The notes below the pieces were generated by a model. That model had not been told where the DNA came from and ran no database searches. It worked only from the letters and a program-made list of their open reading frames with translations. Below are positions 1 through 13,909 of a DNA stretch of 64,000 bases, in pieces. The stretch's first letter is position 1; the number at the start of each line of letters is the position of its first letter. This DNA is from Schistocephalus solidus (Eukaryota > Platyhelminthes > Cestoda > Diphyllobothriidea > Diphyllobothriidae): positions 158,208 through 222,207 of the forward strand of contig WEDG01002106.1 in the NCBI GenBank assembly GCA_017591395.1, read 5' to 3'. Made by a program: the position numbers and the translations under genes.

Positions 1-1
1 A

Positions 2-245
2 AAGAGGGTACGTGAACACATTTCTGTCTGGTTAGGTAAAGGTCAAACTAGATCAATCTCGAGTTCTATTCTCGCCCATCTGGTTGGCAATAACCACCGC
101 GTTGATCCCAAAGAAGTCTTTCAGTTTGTCCACCAGTCAACTTCTCTTAAGGCCTACGCCAACGGGTGCTAGCAACAGCCGAGGCAGTGGCTATACGGCT
201 AACAAACCCAACCATATGCTGCGAGAAGTCGGTCGTAAAGACGGT
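2..245 (+). mobile_element. Penelope-like GIY-YIG endonuclease C-terminal fragment
   Basis: Frame 2 reads RVREHISVWLGKGQTRS, then SSSILAHLVGNNHRVDP, up to a stop near 170. A second frame continues with LATAEAVAIRLTNPT. Both stretches resemble the C-terminal part of GIY-YIG endonucleases that follow the reverse transcriptase in Penelope-like elements (my recollection of the family, not a search). The frame change shows the copy is dead, and its 5' part lies left of the window. The next ~250 bases (proline-rich in one frame) may be the tail of the same element. Confidence 0.5.
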
Positions 246-493
246 GTCTCGTCTGTGGTCAACAACCATTTCATGTGGATCCCATACGCCCCCTGATGAC
301 AGTCATTAACCCCGAGTACTGGACAGTGGTATTCATTCTCTGCACTCTCCCCAAACATTGCTCACATCCAACCCTACCTACATTTCCTCCAGTCCCAGTG
401 ACCTCAACCCGCCGACCTCGCCAGGCGGCCGGCATAGGAACGATGACACTTATAAGCCCTGGCGATTCTTCATGTTTTTCATTATCCATGTAA

Positions 494-2245
494 TCTGATG
501 ATACTCAATTCGTCTGTAGGGTTAATTAAAAATACTCAACGTTTTTTTACAAATAGAGGACCTTTTCAAAGAAAGACAAGTAATAACTTTATTTTATGTT
601 CTATTAAAAATCAAATAACTGTGCAAATTAATTTGTCAACCTTAGCCTTACACCCAACATCATTTCCTTAATAAATGTCTATGGGAAATTTCATATGGTT
701 GACCTGCGCATCTATAGATTTTAATTTGGAACCGGATCCTTCGAAATTATACAGAAAAGAGTAACAAGATACAATTAGCCAATAGATTGACTGCCAGCTA
801 TTGCAAGAATGCGATTTAAATAATTTTACCAACATATTGAATGTATTACAAGTATTATATAAATTAAAATTTATTATGTCCTGATAAGGTAAGCACACGT
901 CCCAAATTTTCACACAACGCATCAAATTTACAAGCCAAACCCATTTAATTGCACTATAATGCAACTCGAGAGAATTCTGAAACAGTTGCCGTTGCCATAC
1001 TATATGTTGTACTTTGAAAAGTCACCTATCGAATGGGTTGCATTATGTTCACCACAAGCATGAATGACTTCATAGTGCAGTAGTCAGACTGTTAGAGGAC
1101 GTCAGTCATATAATCATTGTCTGGGTCATAAATAACGTAAAAACCATGAAGTGACCTTAAATAAGCGGTAACTATCTTAATATGTGATTTTAGAGCATAG
1201 GAGTTAAGGTTAGTTTTACAATAAGTCCCTTTGAATTTTATAATCAGCTAAAGCTAAATTTTACACCGAGAACACTAGTTTTCCATCATTTTAGACGTCT
1301 TTGTTCGATATTTCTAAAATTAAAACTAACGCTAGAGAGATATGTTGAGCTTCTTGGTGGATTTTACCCTTCTTACAGGTTACAATGCACTTACCTTAAG
1401 ACTGTCAAACTTCTCCCGCTAGCCCAAAAGCAACAGCAATAAAGCTGAGATAAAGCGTTTAGACAACAACACTATATACTAGCAATATTCTTTGCTGGAA
1501 CCTTAAGCTTTAACGTCAGTTCTGTACCTATCACAAATTAGGTGGTTTGGTTTCAGAGGTTTGTTGGTATTTCTCCTATGGAACCTTCGGAAACAGAAAA
1601 GTATTTTTAGTTGTAGATTATGCAAACAGAGTTTTCCAAAAAAGGTTAACTTAATATTGACATTTTAGGAAGGCCGGGATCCCAGATCATGGAGAGATGG
1701 TCAAAAGATGTTAACGTTGGAGCCGTTTTTAAAGAATGCTCTGTACCATGATCTGAAGTCATAATATATGTCAGAACCTATCTTAAATCCGTAGACAAAA
1801 TGAGGAAAAATAAAAATGGCGATTTAGGTATAAGTGGTGTCGTCCAATTGAAAGCAAATTTCTATCAAACTTTTAGTCTTTAATGACAGAAGTATAGGTT
1901 TAGCCTACTTGGGGTCTACAACGAGATGTATACGTATCATAGGATATATGAAACATCACAGGGGTTTTTAATTATATAAACAGTTTGCGTCGCCAACAAC
2001 TAAGTTTAAATCAAGCATGCCAAAATTAAATAAATTGAAAGCCTAAAAATTTTATCTTCAATTTTCTCATTCTATGTGGTTTTTTAGAGGATGAAAAAGA
2101 ATTTTTTCCAAAGGTTTAGTTTTAAAAATGAGCACCGAATCCTTGGTCTCACATATATTGGATTCTTAGAAATGTAAAGGGGATTAAACAAACATTCGAT
2201 TCAACATAACATAACATTTAGCTGTTAATCAATAAACGCAATTAC
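494..2245. other. Non-coding stretch (TEAD intron side)
   Basis: AT-rich sequence. The only reading frame above 60 codons (minus, 668-964) has no recognisable composition or motif. On the minus strand this is the start of the intron after the TEAD exon. No continuation of the TEA domain is visible, so the next exon lies beyond the window. Confidence 0.5.
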
Positions 2246-2438
2246 CAAACATTTTCCCATCATCTGATAGAATTATTTTTCTTCGCCCACATGGAGGATA
2301 AATTTTTAAAGCCTCCTCAAAGCTTCTTTCTATATCGGATGACCAAACGCTGTCTTTGTTCTTTCGCTCTGTGCATATTCTTGGATCTTGACACATAGAA
2401 GTATGTTCGCTATAACCACTTGTGCCAACAGGTGGCAT
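2246..2438 (-). CDS. TEAD/Scalloped-type transcription factor, first half of the TEA domain (partial gene)
   Basis: The exon reads [10 protein letters not shown]... and from residue about 31 gives [18 protein letters not shown], then [17 protein letters not shown]. This is the highly conserved N-terminal half of the TEA DNA-binding domain (helix 1 and the following loop) of TEAD/Scalloped proteins, which bind CATTCC-type sites and act with Yorkie/YAP as the nuclear end of the Hippo pathway. The exon stops after GKMF-G at a donor, G|GTAATT, phase 1. The family continues with RNELIARYIK at this point; that part is not found between here and position 1, so the gene runs off the left edge. The 64 complete codons start at an ATG at 2438. 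The frame stays open to about 2480, so this ATG may not be the true start. The leading ~30 residues are not conserved. Confidence 0.85.
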
Positions 2439-3362
2439 TTGAAAGAGGAATGAAATATCGCGCGAGCCTATTCAATTTTCGTGATCCATTGTCTAGGTCA
2501 GATTAGTGAGTTAAAAGATAAATTTTCAAATAAGCCCAGGATCAAAGAAACACGCCTTTTATAAGTTCTCCTTTAGAAAATCAGCGATAACGGGAGGTAA
2601 GATAATAAAATGGCATCCAATTTTATATACAGATACGAACCTGTGCTGGTAGGAATCATATCATTCTCCATATTGAACCTCTGTATCTGGCTCCCTTTTC
2701 CCAGGCAAAGTAAAATATGTGGGGGCAATCTCCAGACTAACTGCTATAGCGACTTAATTCAATATCCTTCGGGATGTCACTTGCAATCCAAACACCTACA
2801 AGATCAGCGTGACTGCAAAAATATCATTCTGAGCTTAACTCAATTGGAAGGACCATGTCAAAAGATACGCACAAAGCAGCCGAAAAAAATAATATCGTCC
2901 AAAGCTTAAAACTGCAGGCAGTTTAATAAGCGTAATTAAGCAAGATTAAAACTTAAGATGGTAAGCAGTTGTTAAAAAATTTTATATTTTGTAGGTAAGA
3001 TTCTGCTGGTTGGTCAAGATATAAACTAATGGATGCGATCGTTCCTCTGGAACTGGTGTCATATACTATCCATATCGCTTTTTACAGCTACAAAATACAT
3101 AAAATTTTCTCTCACTTGGTAAATAAAAAAATTTTTCAACGCAAAGAAAAGTTTCTCTTCACCAAATTCTTCCGAATTATGTACAAATTGGTTGCAAATG
3201 CAAAGTGAACTAAACAGGCATTTAAGATAAAGGGAAACTTTCCATATCCAAATATTAATAATAAAAACACAAATTGAACATGATAAAAAATACACCCTTG
3301 AATTTTAGTAGCGTAAAGAAAACGCACACGCCCATGGACGAAATATAATAATGAAGGGGGGT
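2439..3362. other. Region upstream of the TEAD exon; one unassigned small ORF
   Basis: The plus-strand ORF 2610-2909 (99 codons) begins MASNFIYRYEPVLVGIISF, with a hydrophobic stretch resembling a signal anchor, and carries seven cysteines later. I do not recognise it and see no splice or promoter support. The rest is AT-rich with nothing identifiable. Confidence 0.25.
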
Positions 3363-4437
<1,075 letters not shown>

Positions 4438-5599
4438 CATGGTGATATTGCACAAATTTGGAATTTCTTTTCAAATTTCCGACATCTATATGGCTCCTCT
4501 ATTCTTGTAAGTTGATTGAGTGGACGCTGTTGCAGGCCTGCGACGCTTATATTTCAGTTTTGCGTTTAATACTGATGCATGAGCTACTTTGTATGTAAAT
4601 GAAGAGAGCTTTTTTGTACTATGGTATTTTATAACAAGTTTGCTCGATCCAGCGTTTCAATCATTTTATTCTACGATTCACAGTCTTTTAAAAACAATTG
4701 GCCGCGTGCGATGAGAAGGTCTCGTGACGAAGTGGCTTAGAAGAAGACCACAACAGGAAACTAAAATCCATATGAACCTTATAGGCGCCTCTGGAAGGTT
4801 ATATTACAACAGAATTTTTAATATAAATGAGGACTCTATATCTCGTCCTCGTCACTCTACAGGGAATTCCACAGAATCAAACAATCTGGAGTACTGGGAT
4901 GGCCAACAGTGCTTGCTTGTTCAGAGCTGGCAGGGATTAATGTCAGTTAGACCTGAAGACCGTGTCATGGAGGATCTCGCTTCGAGTCATGGCATTCTTA
5001 ACCAATTGATCCAGCGAGATATTTAATTAAAAGTGATTAGAATATTCTGGATTGGAAAGGGGAGACAAAATTACACTGGAAAACTTCTAACGTGACCTCT
5101 TAAAATGATGCTGGAGAGTAAATAGCAAAGCAAGGTGATTTTATTTAAAAAAACCTAAAGCACTCGGATGCATAAACTGGTATGTTCAACTGGATTACTG
5201 TCCAGCGGAGTGGCTTAAGCGCCGAGAACTTGTCTTGGAATAACCTTTAAAAATGAAAGGCGGCGAACACAACCTTCCTCTCTTCAAGTGAAAAGTAATA
5301 CAAACAATCTAATGTTTCAGTTGCATCAGCCAGTTATATTATGGAGAGCGGTAGCTACTTGGCAAACACAAATATTATTGGGAAACAGTCGCTCAAACAG
5401 ACAGCATAACTAAGTCGTTAACGCCCTCTTTTTACCTAAGAAACCAAAGTTAATGAAACACACCGAGAAAAGGAACAAGTGTTTGAGACGGACGACTGAG
5501 ACGGTGCAGTATGGCCCATAAGAGTGAAAAACGCAGCCGAAAATTTGGCTGGCGTAAAACTAAGGGTCATGTATGTAAACTTTATAATTTAAAAATGTA
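4438..5599. other. No recognisable gene
   Basis: One 100-codon plus-strand frame (4724-5026) shows no similarity I can name. The region sits between the microsatellite and a decayed LINE, and may hold further unrecognised repeats. Confidence 0.3.
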
Positions 5600-8410
5600 C
5601 CTCTCGAACTATCTACGGATGGGATAGCAGTAACCGAAACCTGGACGTCTGATAGTATTCTAGATGATGAACTAGCATTATCTGGATACCAGTTATACCA
5701 AAAGGAATAAAAAAACTGATTGAGTGAAGAAAGAATGGTGCGTGAAAAAATCCTAATAGGGTCCGACAGTACAAAGCGGTTTACATGCTGCCTGGAAGCT
5801 ATATGGTTGACCATCAAGCTTCTTAAATCTGCGTGTTTTTGTGTCCTTTCTGTCTTTCTTCCATCTAAGACGGACTGAATCTCGCACACCCATCTTTTGG
5901 AACATTTGGAAAATTTTTCAGTCGAGCTAATGTCATGATTATGGGTGACATCAGCGCACCAGAAATTCGTTGTAACATTGTTCAATCGTCATGCCCGAAA
6001 TTGAATTTCGCCTTTTGTTTTCTTCCTTAGACATTAAAGTTGCTCTTCACACAACATGTATTTTGACAACCAGAACACGTGTACTGCAAAGATCTAACAA
6101 CCGTGATCTGGTTTTAATCAAATCATTAGGTAACATTGACGAGTTCAACTCCATACCCCCACTAAGTCGATCTGACCAGGTAGTACCGAGTTCAGACTAC
6201 TCATAATTTTCCGTCTTACCCACGCTGCAGACGAAAAAAACGTAATATTTGGTGAGGTTATTTTAATCGCAAGACAACAGACTTAACTGTCATCGACTGG
6301 ACTTCATTCTTTTTGGGCAATTTTAATGAAAATTGGGAGTTGTTCAGAAATTATCTTCTGTAACACATCAGCAACCACTGTCTACTAATGAGTGTTCATC
6401 GGGAAAAGCTACCTGGTTGGCTAAATAGCAATCGAAAAAATAACAGAAAACACAAATTTTTGATAAAATATTGAGATTTAGCAAGTCAAATATTTTAACA
6501 TGTATAAAACATGGGGGATCTACATGAGAATCATTATCCTTAAAGCAAGTAATTATTCAAGAATAATTTAATCCAAAAGCCAACTGAAAATCCAATATCA
6601 TTCCAACCCTACCTTCACAGAAATACATGCAGTAGGCAGAAAATCCGGATAGTTAAAAAAACTGCGGGAGTCCAAATTGCTGAAAACAAAGATAAAGGCA
6701 AGGAATCGTTACAGTTCTTCTGATCGGTTAACTCAAAAGATGCAGAATTCTTTCGTCTATCCACAAGCATTAGCCAATCATGGTCTTATAATATTTGATC
6801 CAAAGGGACTTTTAGGAAGTAAATGAGGTGAAGTCTTCAGGACTGGATTTGATTCCACCCAAGGTTCGCAACGAACTCGTCAATGAACTTTACGCGCCTC
6901 TGTGGAGGTTCTTTCAAACTTCCTTTGATTATGAAACACTTCTTGTCGATTGGAAGCTAGCGCATACAACTCCCCTATTCAAAACTGTAGCCGGATATCA
7001 GGGAAAAATAACTGACCCCTAAGCTGGATGTGCATTTGCAGCAAGGTTTTGGAGCTGATCATAACAAGTTAATTGGTGCAACTTCTAGAGGCTCATAAGT
7101 TGTTATCAAACTGCAAACACGGGTTCTGACAAGGAAGATGCTACACAAGAAATTTGCTGCAAGCTTTCCAAAACTGGACCTGAGATCTTGAAGATAGGCC
7201 TATGTGCACGTTGTCTTCGTTAAATTTCTAATTTCCCTCGACACTGTGCCACACAAAAGAACGTTGTAATAGCTAGAAAGGAGAGGAATCAGGGGTAACC
7301 TCCTCAAATGGATTTAAGACTACCTCGTGGGTCGACGCCAAGCTGTGTGCAGTGGCTAAGGGAAGTTAACTTCTACTGCGGTGGAGAGTGGGGTTCCCAA
7401 AGTTAATTAGTGGGGCCCTTCTGTTCCTAATATGCATCGAAGATTATGTCCGAGGTTTAGACCATAAAGCAGCAATACTTGCTGACAACATGCATATGTG
7501 GAGTGTAGTCCGGAGCCCTACAGGTAAAGATAGACTACAGATCAACCTGAATCTGTTGGCGGAGTGTTTGAACCTTTGACTTCTGCGGTCCGACGTCGAT
7601 AGGTAAACAATAATTTGCTTAGTCAACTGAGCCAGATCCACCAATTGAAGAAGAAATTTCCTCGTCGGTCTGGCCCTGAAAGACGTAGAAATTCAAAAAG
7701 ACCTTAGTGTTCTGACGACAAATTCCTTAAAACTGTTCTCTTATAGTTCGAGAGCGGCATAAAGCACAAAGTCTGTGTTTCAAGCCAACTGGAAAGCATT
7801 TGCAGATTTTGATGATCTTACCCAAGATTTTTTGCACCTTCATGAGGCCATATTTGGAATATGCTATACAAGCCGGAAAACACGGGACAGTTCAAGATCA
7901 AAATAGTCACCACAGAGTTCAAAAGAGAGCCGCTAAAATGTTTAAGAGTAAAAGCTCCTTGCCATACCTAACGCGCCTATCAAACTTAAATCAGTTTCCC
8001 TTTAGATACCAGCAAACACGTTGGGAGCTCCTATGGATATTCCGCATGGCGAAGGGATGGCGTTACTGCCTGGATTTGAGGACTTCTCTGAATTTTCTAC
8101 CTAAACCAACCTCCAAATTCGACTACTAAAACTGTACATCCCGCATGCCAGGCTGGACGTGTGTAAGTTATGTTTGACTCTCAGAGTGCTCAAACCACAG
8201 AATGCCCTACCTACAGAGTTTTTGATATCATCATCGATGGAAATCTTTAAAAAAAACCTTGACGGATTAATATTCCATAGTAAGCCGGAGTGATGAGGGA
8301 CCTAACTTAACCATTGAGATGCATGCTCTCATTTTTATACTCCATGGTGCTGTTTTAACCTACCGAAATGTCATGATATTTCTGTACAACACACGCCTAT
8401 TTCCATAAAT
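5600..8410 (+). mobile_element. Decayed CR1-like LINE, copy A
   Basis: Scattered homology blocks lie in order on the plus strand. An apurinic endonuclease piece reads AVTETWTSDSILDDELALSG near 5620. Reverse-transcriptase pieces follow: KSSGLDLIPPKV at 6828, LYAPLWRFFQTSFDYETL, and a block around LDHKAAILADNMHMWSVV at 7460. The C-terminal part includes FMRPYLEYAIQAGKHG (7830) and KRAAKMFKSKSSLPYLTRLS. The final block near 8250 (EIFKKNLDG) is typical of CR1 carboxyl ends. Many stops and frameshifts make it a fossil. It terminates against a trinucleotide microsatellite, as CR1-type 3' ends often do. Confidence 0.7.
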
Positions 8411-8414
8411 AAAT

Positions 8415-8448
8415 TGATTTCAATCGATGATGCTAATGAGGATGATGA

Positions 8449-8482
<34 letters not shown>

Positions 8483-8580
8483 GGTAGTGGTGGTGGTGGT
8501 GGTGGTGGTGTTGGTGTTGGTGGTGGTGATAGCGATGATGATGGTCGTGATGGTTGTGATGATGATGACGATTAGGATGA
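8415..8580. repeat. ATG/GTG trinucleotide microsatellite
   Basis: (ATG)n running into (GTG)n and back to GATGATGAC-type units, directly after the CR1-like 3' end at ~8410. It was probably seeded by the LINE tail. Confidence 0.9.
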
Positions 8581-9555
8581 AATCTATAGAGCAATTATCC
8601 TACCTAAATGAGGTATTTATCCAAAATGTAAACGCCCTCCCAGTAAATGGCTCTGTCATCGACAGGGTTCAGAGGGGGCTTGACGGAATGAAATTAGACA
8701 AACAATTAGAGGTAGTGTAAGCTCTGAAGTCAACGTCAGCGTCCAGATGTCAAGTTTGCCGCATTCATTTTGAATATCAGTACATTTACCGATGAATGCA
8801 ATATTATTATCAATGCTTCCAATATTCAGAAGTAAAGATGGACGTAAAATATTCACTTGAATTAAAACCAATTCCTACTTATGCAAGGTGCCTTGGGAAC
8901 CTATGCCAACAACGCACAGGGTCAAAAATTATCTGCAGAGTTTCCGTAGTTTTCTCAGTACGTCCTTTGATGAATTGCTGTGTTTGGGATCTAAAGGTTA
9001 TTTTTTATTAGGTTCGATGAACCAATACCTAGGCTGCTAACGTCGGCTAGTCTTATGGGCAGCCAGACAACGCCATCTTGTTTCAAAATGTGGGTTAATA
9101 AACCACCTTCCTGGAGTGGTTTTGGAGTGTATTATTGATTGACCAACCAGATAAATATGCAGTAACAACTAATAGAGCTGAAGTGCGCTGAGGACGACAA
9201 AATTATGAGAACAGCAGATTCCCACTACGTTGCTAGCATTCTGTGCGAATGACGATAAGCGCCTTGAGGGTCCATTTAATACTCAAACTGTAGTATCAAA
9301 ACATAACACTGAACTTCAGCTAACCCAAACATATTCGGAGTAATTCCTCCGCAATAACTTCAGCCAAGCGAATTTTACTAATTAGGTAAAAAAACTAAAG
9401 AAACGATGTTTCAGAGAAGTAAAGTTTCTTCTAGATAAATTGAATCAGTAAAGGTTGCCTTAATCAAAATTATGAGCGCACACATTCAGCAGAACAGTAT
9501 TAAGCTTACCTAGTGGTCTGCTGCGATATGGCTGTCAGAGCCACATCTTGGAGAC
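8581..9555. other. No recognisable feature
   Basis: Short open frames only (8656-8871 minus, 8796-9011 plus), with no motif or repeat relationship that I can identify. Confidence 0.3.
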
Positions 9556-9559
9556 AACG

Positions 9560-10230
9560 AGGTGGTGATAGGACCAGCCATCGGCACCGTTGATGGCCTT
9601 TATCACCGGCATGTCCTGTCACTCTCGCTTCCGGGTGAGAATTTAGTCCAGCAGCTGCCAGTGCCGCGATCGGAAGTAGATCCAAGTTTCCTTATGCCGC
9701 GACGGAATATGAAGGAAGGGTTCAGGCAGGCGAAGGTGGCCGAAATCATGACGACCCAGCATTTCCTCCCAGGCAGCATGTTTTTTGACGCAGGTATTCA
9801 CGTCACCGAAGATGGCCACCTTGTCCACCTTCAGCAATGTCACCAGTAGGACTTGCATGTCCTCGAATAACTTTTTGCTCACCTTGTCAGAGCTGGTCAT
9901 TGGAGAGGCTTAGGCGCGGACGAGAATGCCGAATTCGGAGATGCGGGAGCAGGGTCATTAGTCGGTTGTTGACGCTATGCAGCAAACAGGGCAATGGTCT
10001 CGAAAAGTCGTTCTGGATAACATAGCTGATGCCAACCCCAGTTTCGGAAGGTGTAATTTGTACCCAACTACTCCACTGAACCTTGTTGGAAGAAGTGTGA
10101 CTTGTTGACGGCAGCAATGCCCACCTTAAGGCACGTCAGTTCTTAGGCAAGTAGCACTGTCCTCCGTTCCGGCCGGTTGCTCTGCGGATTTTCTAACGGA
10201 GAACAAACATTCTAGGCTACCAGAGTGAGT
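9560..10230 (-). mobile_element. Degenerate endonuclease of the C2H2-tailed LINE family
   Basis: The minus strand gives KVDKVAIFGDVNTCVKKHAA, then WEEMLGRH, and further on RSRHWQLLD. These match, in order, the endonuclease of the better preserved copy at 15.8 kb ([19 protein letters not shown] and [13 protein letters not shown]). An upstream block near 10060 (TPSETGVGISYVIQND) fits the same domain. No reverse transcriptase follows, so this is a short, old fragment. Confidence 0.6.
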
Positions 10231-10925
10231 TGGGTCATTCAAGCAGGTTGTGGAGTAAGGCAGTATCAGTATATTTGAGGAGATGCAGGTGAGTCACCTT
10301 TGAATTACCTATTTGTACATGCGAGTTGTGGTATCTAAAAAAAGTAGCTCAATATGTTACCGAGGCTAATTGATATGAGTCAACTGGCTAGAACATAGTT
10401 GAAAAAGAGCAGATAGTAAAAAAACTCCCAGTGATATTTAGGAGTAAAAAATGTCGCCCTTGGGGAGGGGGTCCAATGGGGGGCATCGCGGAGGTCACAC
10501 GAATCAGCACCGAAGTGCGGAAGGTGCAGCCAGCTGCAGAGCCCGTTGAGTGATTTCAAATGTGGAGATATCCGCCCAGATCATCCTCGGTCCGTTACGG
10601 TTAAAACCAAGGGAGAACGTTCATATACCGCATAGACGATGGCCGCCAGGTCAAGCTGATGCGAACACTCATTGTGTCACCAAGGTGTGCAAATAATTAA
10701 GCAGCGAAGACCTCTGGGACCTCAGAATGGGAATTATGGGAGAGTGCAAGCCCTCAAACGAAAATAACAAACATAAAGAAATGTTACTCAAATATAGCTA
10801 ATAGTATCCTAAATACCTTATTTGCTGACGTCACTCTTGCAGCTTGCAGTTCGTGTTGTAGCTCACACCATTGTATCGATCTAACTTTCGCTTAAAAGCC
10901 TCCAAGGAGTCCGACATAACAACAT
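10231..10925. other. Unassigned spacer between LINE remnants
   Basis: Contains a G-rich patch (10465-10490) and no convincing coding sequence. It may be untranslated LINE sequence from either neighbour. Confidence 0.3.
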
Positions 10926-10929
10926 CCAG

Positions 10930-12990
10930 AGTTAGAAGTACTTCTGAGTGTCTAGCCTTGCTCCAGTCACACGTAATTTGAGAGGATGACCTCTCAAGTT
11001 CGTTGTTGTTGCTAACTCGAAGAAATCACTAGGGACGAGGCAATAGTCCTAACGCGTAGTATGCGGAATGTTAGCATCAGGTCCCTCCGATGCTGTCTAT
11101 AGCGCAAGGGAAAGAGATTGACATTTGACAGCCGTGTTTCATAAGGCTGTGAGCTATTTCCCAGGACAAATTTGGTTGCTCGCCTTTGGACCATTTCGAG
11201 GATGTTGATGAACTTCGCCCTCCAAGGTCTCCAAGCTTGGATAGCTGACTCCAACTGTGGCTGCACGAATGTTCCGAAGACTTGAGCAAAGCAGTCGGTA
11301 GTGAAGGCCGCAAAAGCTCGTTTAACGAGGTATAGAATCGACATGGCAGACTTCGCTATCTTTGCGTAATGTAAGGAGGGTTTAAGCGATGGCGTGATCC
11401 AGACTCCCAGGTCCTTTTGAGCATCCACTTCTTTCAATGGAATGCCATTCAGACTGTAAACCGTACGGTTCGAAGGATTGCTTTTCCCGACTCGTATGAT
11501 GTTGCACTTGCTATCATTAAACGGCAAAAGTCAGTCATTTGACCATTTTTGGAGTCGATGTAAGTTTGCCTGCAAGTTCTCTTCGTCAGCCGCAGTTTGA
11601 ATGACGCGCCAAAGTTTGAGATCATCGGCAAACATGGCAATATCGCAGTCCAGTTCGTTGGAACAATCGTTGATGTAGACAATGAACAAAATAGGGCCGA
11701 GAACAAAGCCTTGGGGAACAGCACTCTCAACCTCAACCTTGGTCGACTGTTTGTCGCTGATATGGACAAATTGTGAGCGGCCAGTTAAGAAGTTTTCTAT
11801 CCATGTCAGAAGTCTACCTCTTACGCCTATGCGGTTGAGTTTATAAAGAAGGCGGTGGTGCGGCACGCTAGCAAAAGCCTTTTTGAAGTCGATATTGACT
11901 GTGTAACCCGTATTTCCTCTATCAACCGATTCAGTTCAACATTCTAAACAGTAGAGCAAATTTTTGACGCAGGACCTACCTCTAGGGAAACCGTGCTGGA
12001 TCGTGGAAAGCAGTTGGTTATGTTCTAGGAACTGCATTAGTTGTTGCTTAATTATTTTTTTCCATTATTTTGCAGCAAACGGAAGTAAGGCTGCCCGGTC
12101 GATAATTGTTTGCAGAGACCCGGCTTCCACCCTTATAAAGCGGCGTAATCCATGCGGATTTCCAGTCGGCTGGTAGACTTCTGGTCTGAAAGGATGTTTG
12201 GAAAAACGTAGAGAGTGGTTTTGTCAGTTCTCTCGCGAGCTTTTTCAACCGCTTTGCAGGTACTTCATCGGGACCCGGTGACTTAGATTCCTTTAACCCC
12301 AAAAGTTCCTTGAGGACAGTAGTCTCGGTGAAATGAACAGTTTTGACTATTGTATCCACTTCGAAGCCATTGGTAGGGTAATCGAAACTCGTTTCCTTTG
12401 TGAAAACAGACTGGAAAAATTCCGAAAGATGATCAGCCTTCGCACTGTCTTCAGTAAGGTCTATACCCTCGGCGGTCCTCAGCAGGGGTATCGGATCCTT
12501 GTTCCGTGTATTCTGCCTGATGTAATCGTAAAACAGTTTCGGGTTTACGGTGGCCTGGTTCAGCAGGTCCACTTCGAAAGCCTGTCTTGTTCTAACAATA
12601 AGGCCCCTGACCCGATTTCTCTGCATTTTGTACGCATTTAGAGATGCAGGAGTTCCGTTCGTAAGCGATTTTTTCCACAATCTCCGCTTTTTGTTAAATT
12701 AGAGTTTTAAGGCATGCGTAAGCCATCGCGGCCTGTTCGTTAACCTTTTTCTCAAAATTGGACCGTGCTTTTCCATGAGTCTGTGCAGTATGTCCCGGAA
12801 TGTTTCCCAGTCCTCGGTCATGTTTCCAACGAATAAAGGTTCCCACCGAGTGCGCGTGTGTTTGCCCCTCATTCCACCGAAATTGCCTTGCAGAATGAAT
12901 CGGGACGAGAGATATTGTGTCTTTGATTGTTTTACTATATGCATCTGCGAGCCACGGCGAGCCATGGACATGATTGCAAAATTTTTTTAG
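10930..12990 (-). mobile_element. CR1-like LINE, copy B, most of the reverse transcriptase
   Basis: On the minus strand the ORF pieces run in order: 12971-12699 (linker, GPILRKRLTNRPRWLTHALK), 12680-12048 (ESKSPGPDEVPAKRLKKLA; PLYKGGSRVSANNYRP), a bridging frame with RT motif A (VNIDFKKAFASVPHHRL), 11866-11531 (VPQGFVLGPILFIVYIND; motif C FADDLKLW), and 11527-11012 (KCNIIRVGKS; KDLGVWITPSLKP; RRATKFVLGN). An extra A in an A-run near 12060 shifts frame, a stop follows YCLEC near 11945, and a TGA replaces Trp at 11528. Both catalytic aspartate motifs survive, but the ORF is broken. It is better preserved than copy A. Confidence 0.85.
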
Positions 12991-13531
12991 GGCATATTTC
13001 TATTCCAATCTGCCGTGAAGATGTAAGCAGTCTTACTCCTAAATAGGTTTTTCTTGGCATCCCAGACAACTGGCCAACTTCACTATAGGTTGCAGGGGTA
13101 TTCGGTTAGGGATACAGCATTCCGTTTGGTAGGTTAAATCGCTTGCCTCGTATGGTATTGTGAAAGGCAGGCTCTGCGTGTTGGCCACACCCCCAGTATC
13201 CACCGCAACCAGCAGATTAAACCAAATGAGCGTATCCCGTGTTTTAAGTGTCCCCTTTACCTGTTACTTCTGTTTGCATTCCAATCTCTTCTTCTCACTT
13301 TCAAGAAGTCCTAGGGAGAGGACGACAGGTGATCCTGTAGTCGGCCCAGGCTAACTCGGATCACTCTTCCACTAAACAGCGTACCCATTGTTAAAAGACA
13401 AGACGCTGTCTGTTATGTACGGAAAAATAAGTCTGGTTGGAGGCAGCACGTACGCTGAGCCCAGGAGGTAGCAGAAGTTAGGAGCCCCGGCGGGGTAAAT
13501 GACAGGGAGTTAATGGGTAAGAATGACTTTA
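12991..13531. other. No recognisable gene
   Basis: The short open frame 13160-13354 has no family resemblance. This is the flank of the telomere-like TIR element that starts at 13532. Confidence 0.3.
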
Positions 13532-13909
13532 ATGGCCGCCTAATCCAGGCATTGAAATAGGAATCGTCCAAAACGCACGTGGTTTTGTGTGCAATTCTCG
13601 TGAATTTCTGTTTAGGGTGAGGGTAAGGGTAAGGGCAAGTGTAAAGTTAAATTTAAAGTTAGGTTTAAGGTAGGAGTTAGAGGTAGGGTCAAGAGTATGT
13701 TAATGGTTAAGGTTTGGATTCGTGTTAACTGTAGGGTTTGGGTTAAGGATAAAGCTAGGGTTAAGATAAAGGTAACTGTTTAGTTTTATGTTAAGGTTAT
13801 TGCAAGGGTTTAGCCATGGGAATTTTCGCCCTTCCCAAAATTTATCGCAAGGGCACCTATGTTAAGTGGGTGGGGCGTTATTAGTCATGTGTCCTGATTA
13901 GGCGGTCAT
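13532..13909. mobile_element. TIR element with internal degenerate telomere-like repeats, copy 1
   Basis: The left end ATGGCCGCCTAATCCAGGC (13532-13550) is inverted at the right end as GTCCTGATTAGGCGGTCAT (13891-13909). Between them, ~13610-13815 is a run of degenerate TTAGGG-like units (GGGTAAGGGTAAGGGC, TAGGGTTTGGGTTAAGG). Conserved unique flanks follow: CACGTGG before the run and TTTATCGCAAGGGC after it. A second copy at 31.7 kb shares the left TIR, both inner flanks and the internal run. It therefore moved as a unit and is not a chromosome-end relic. No coding capacity is seen. Confidence 0.65.
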
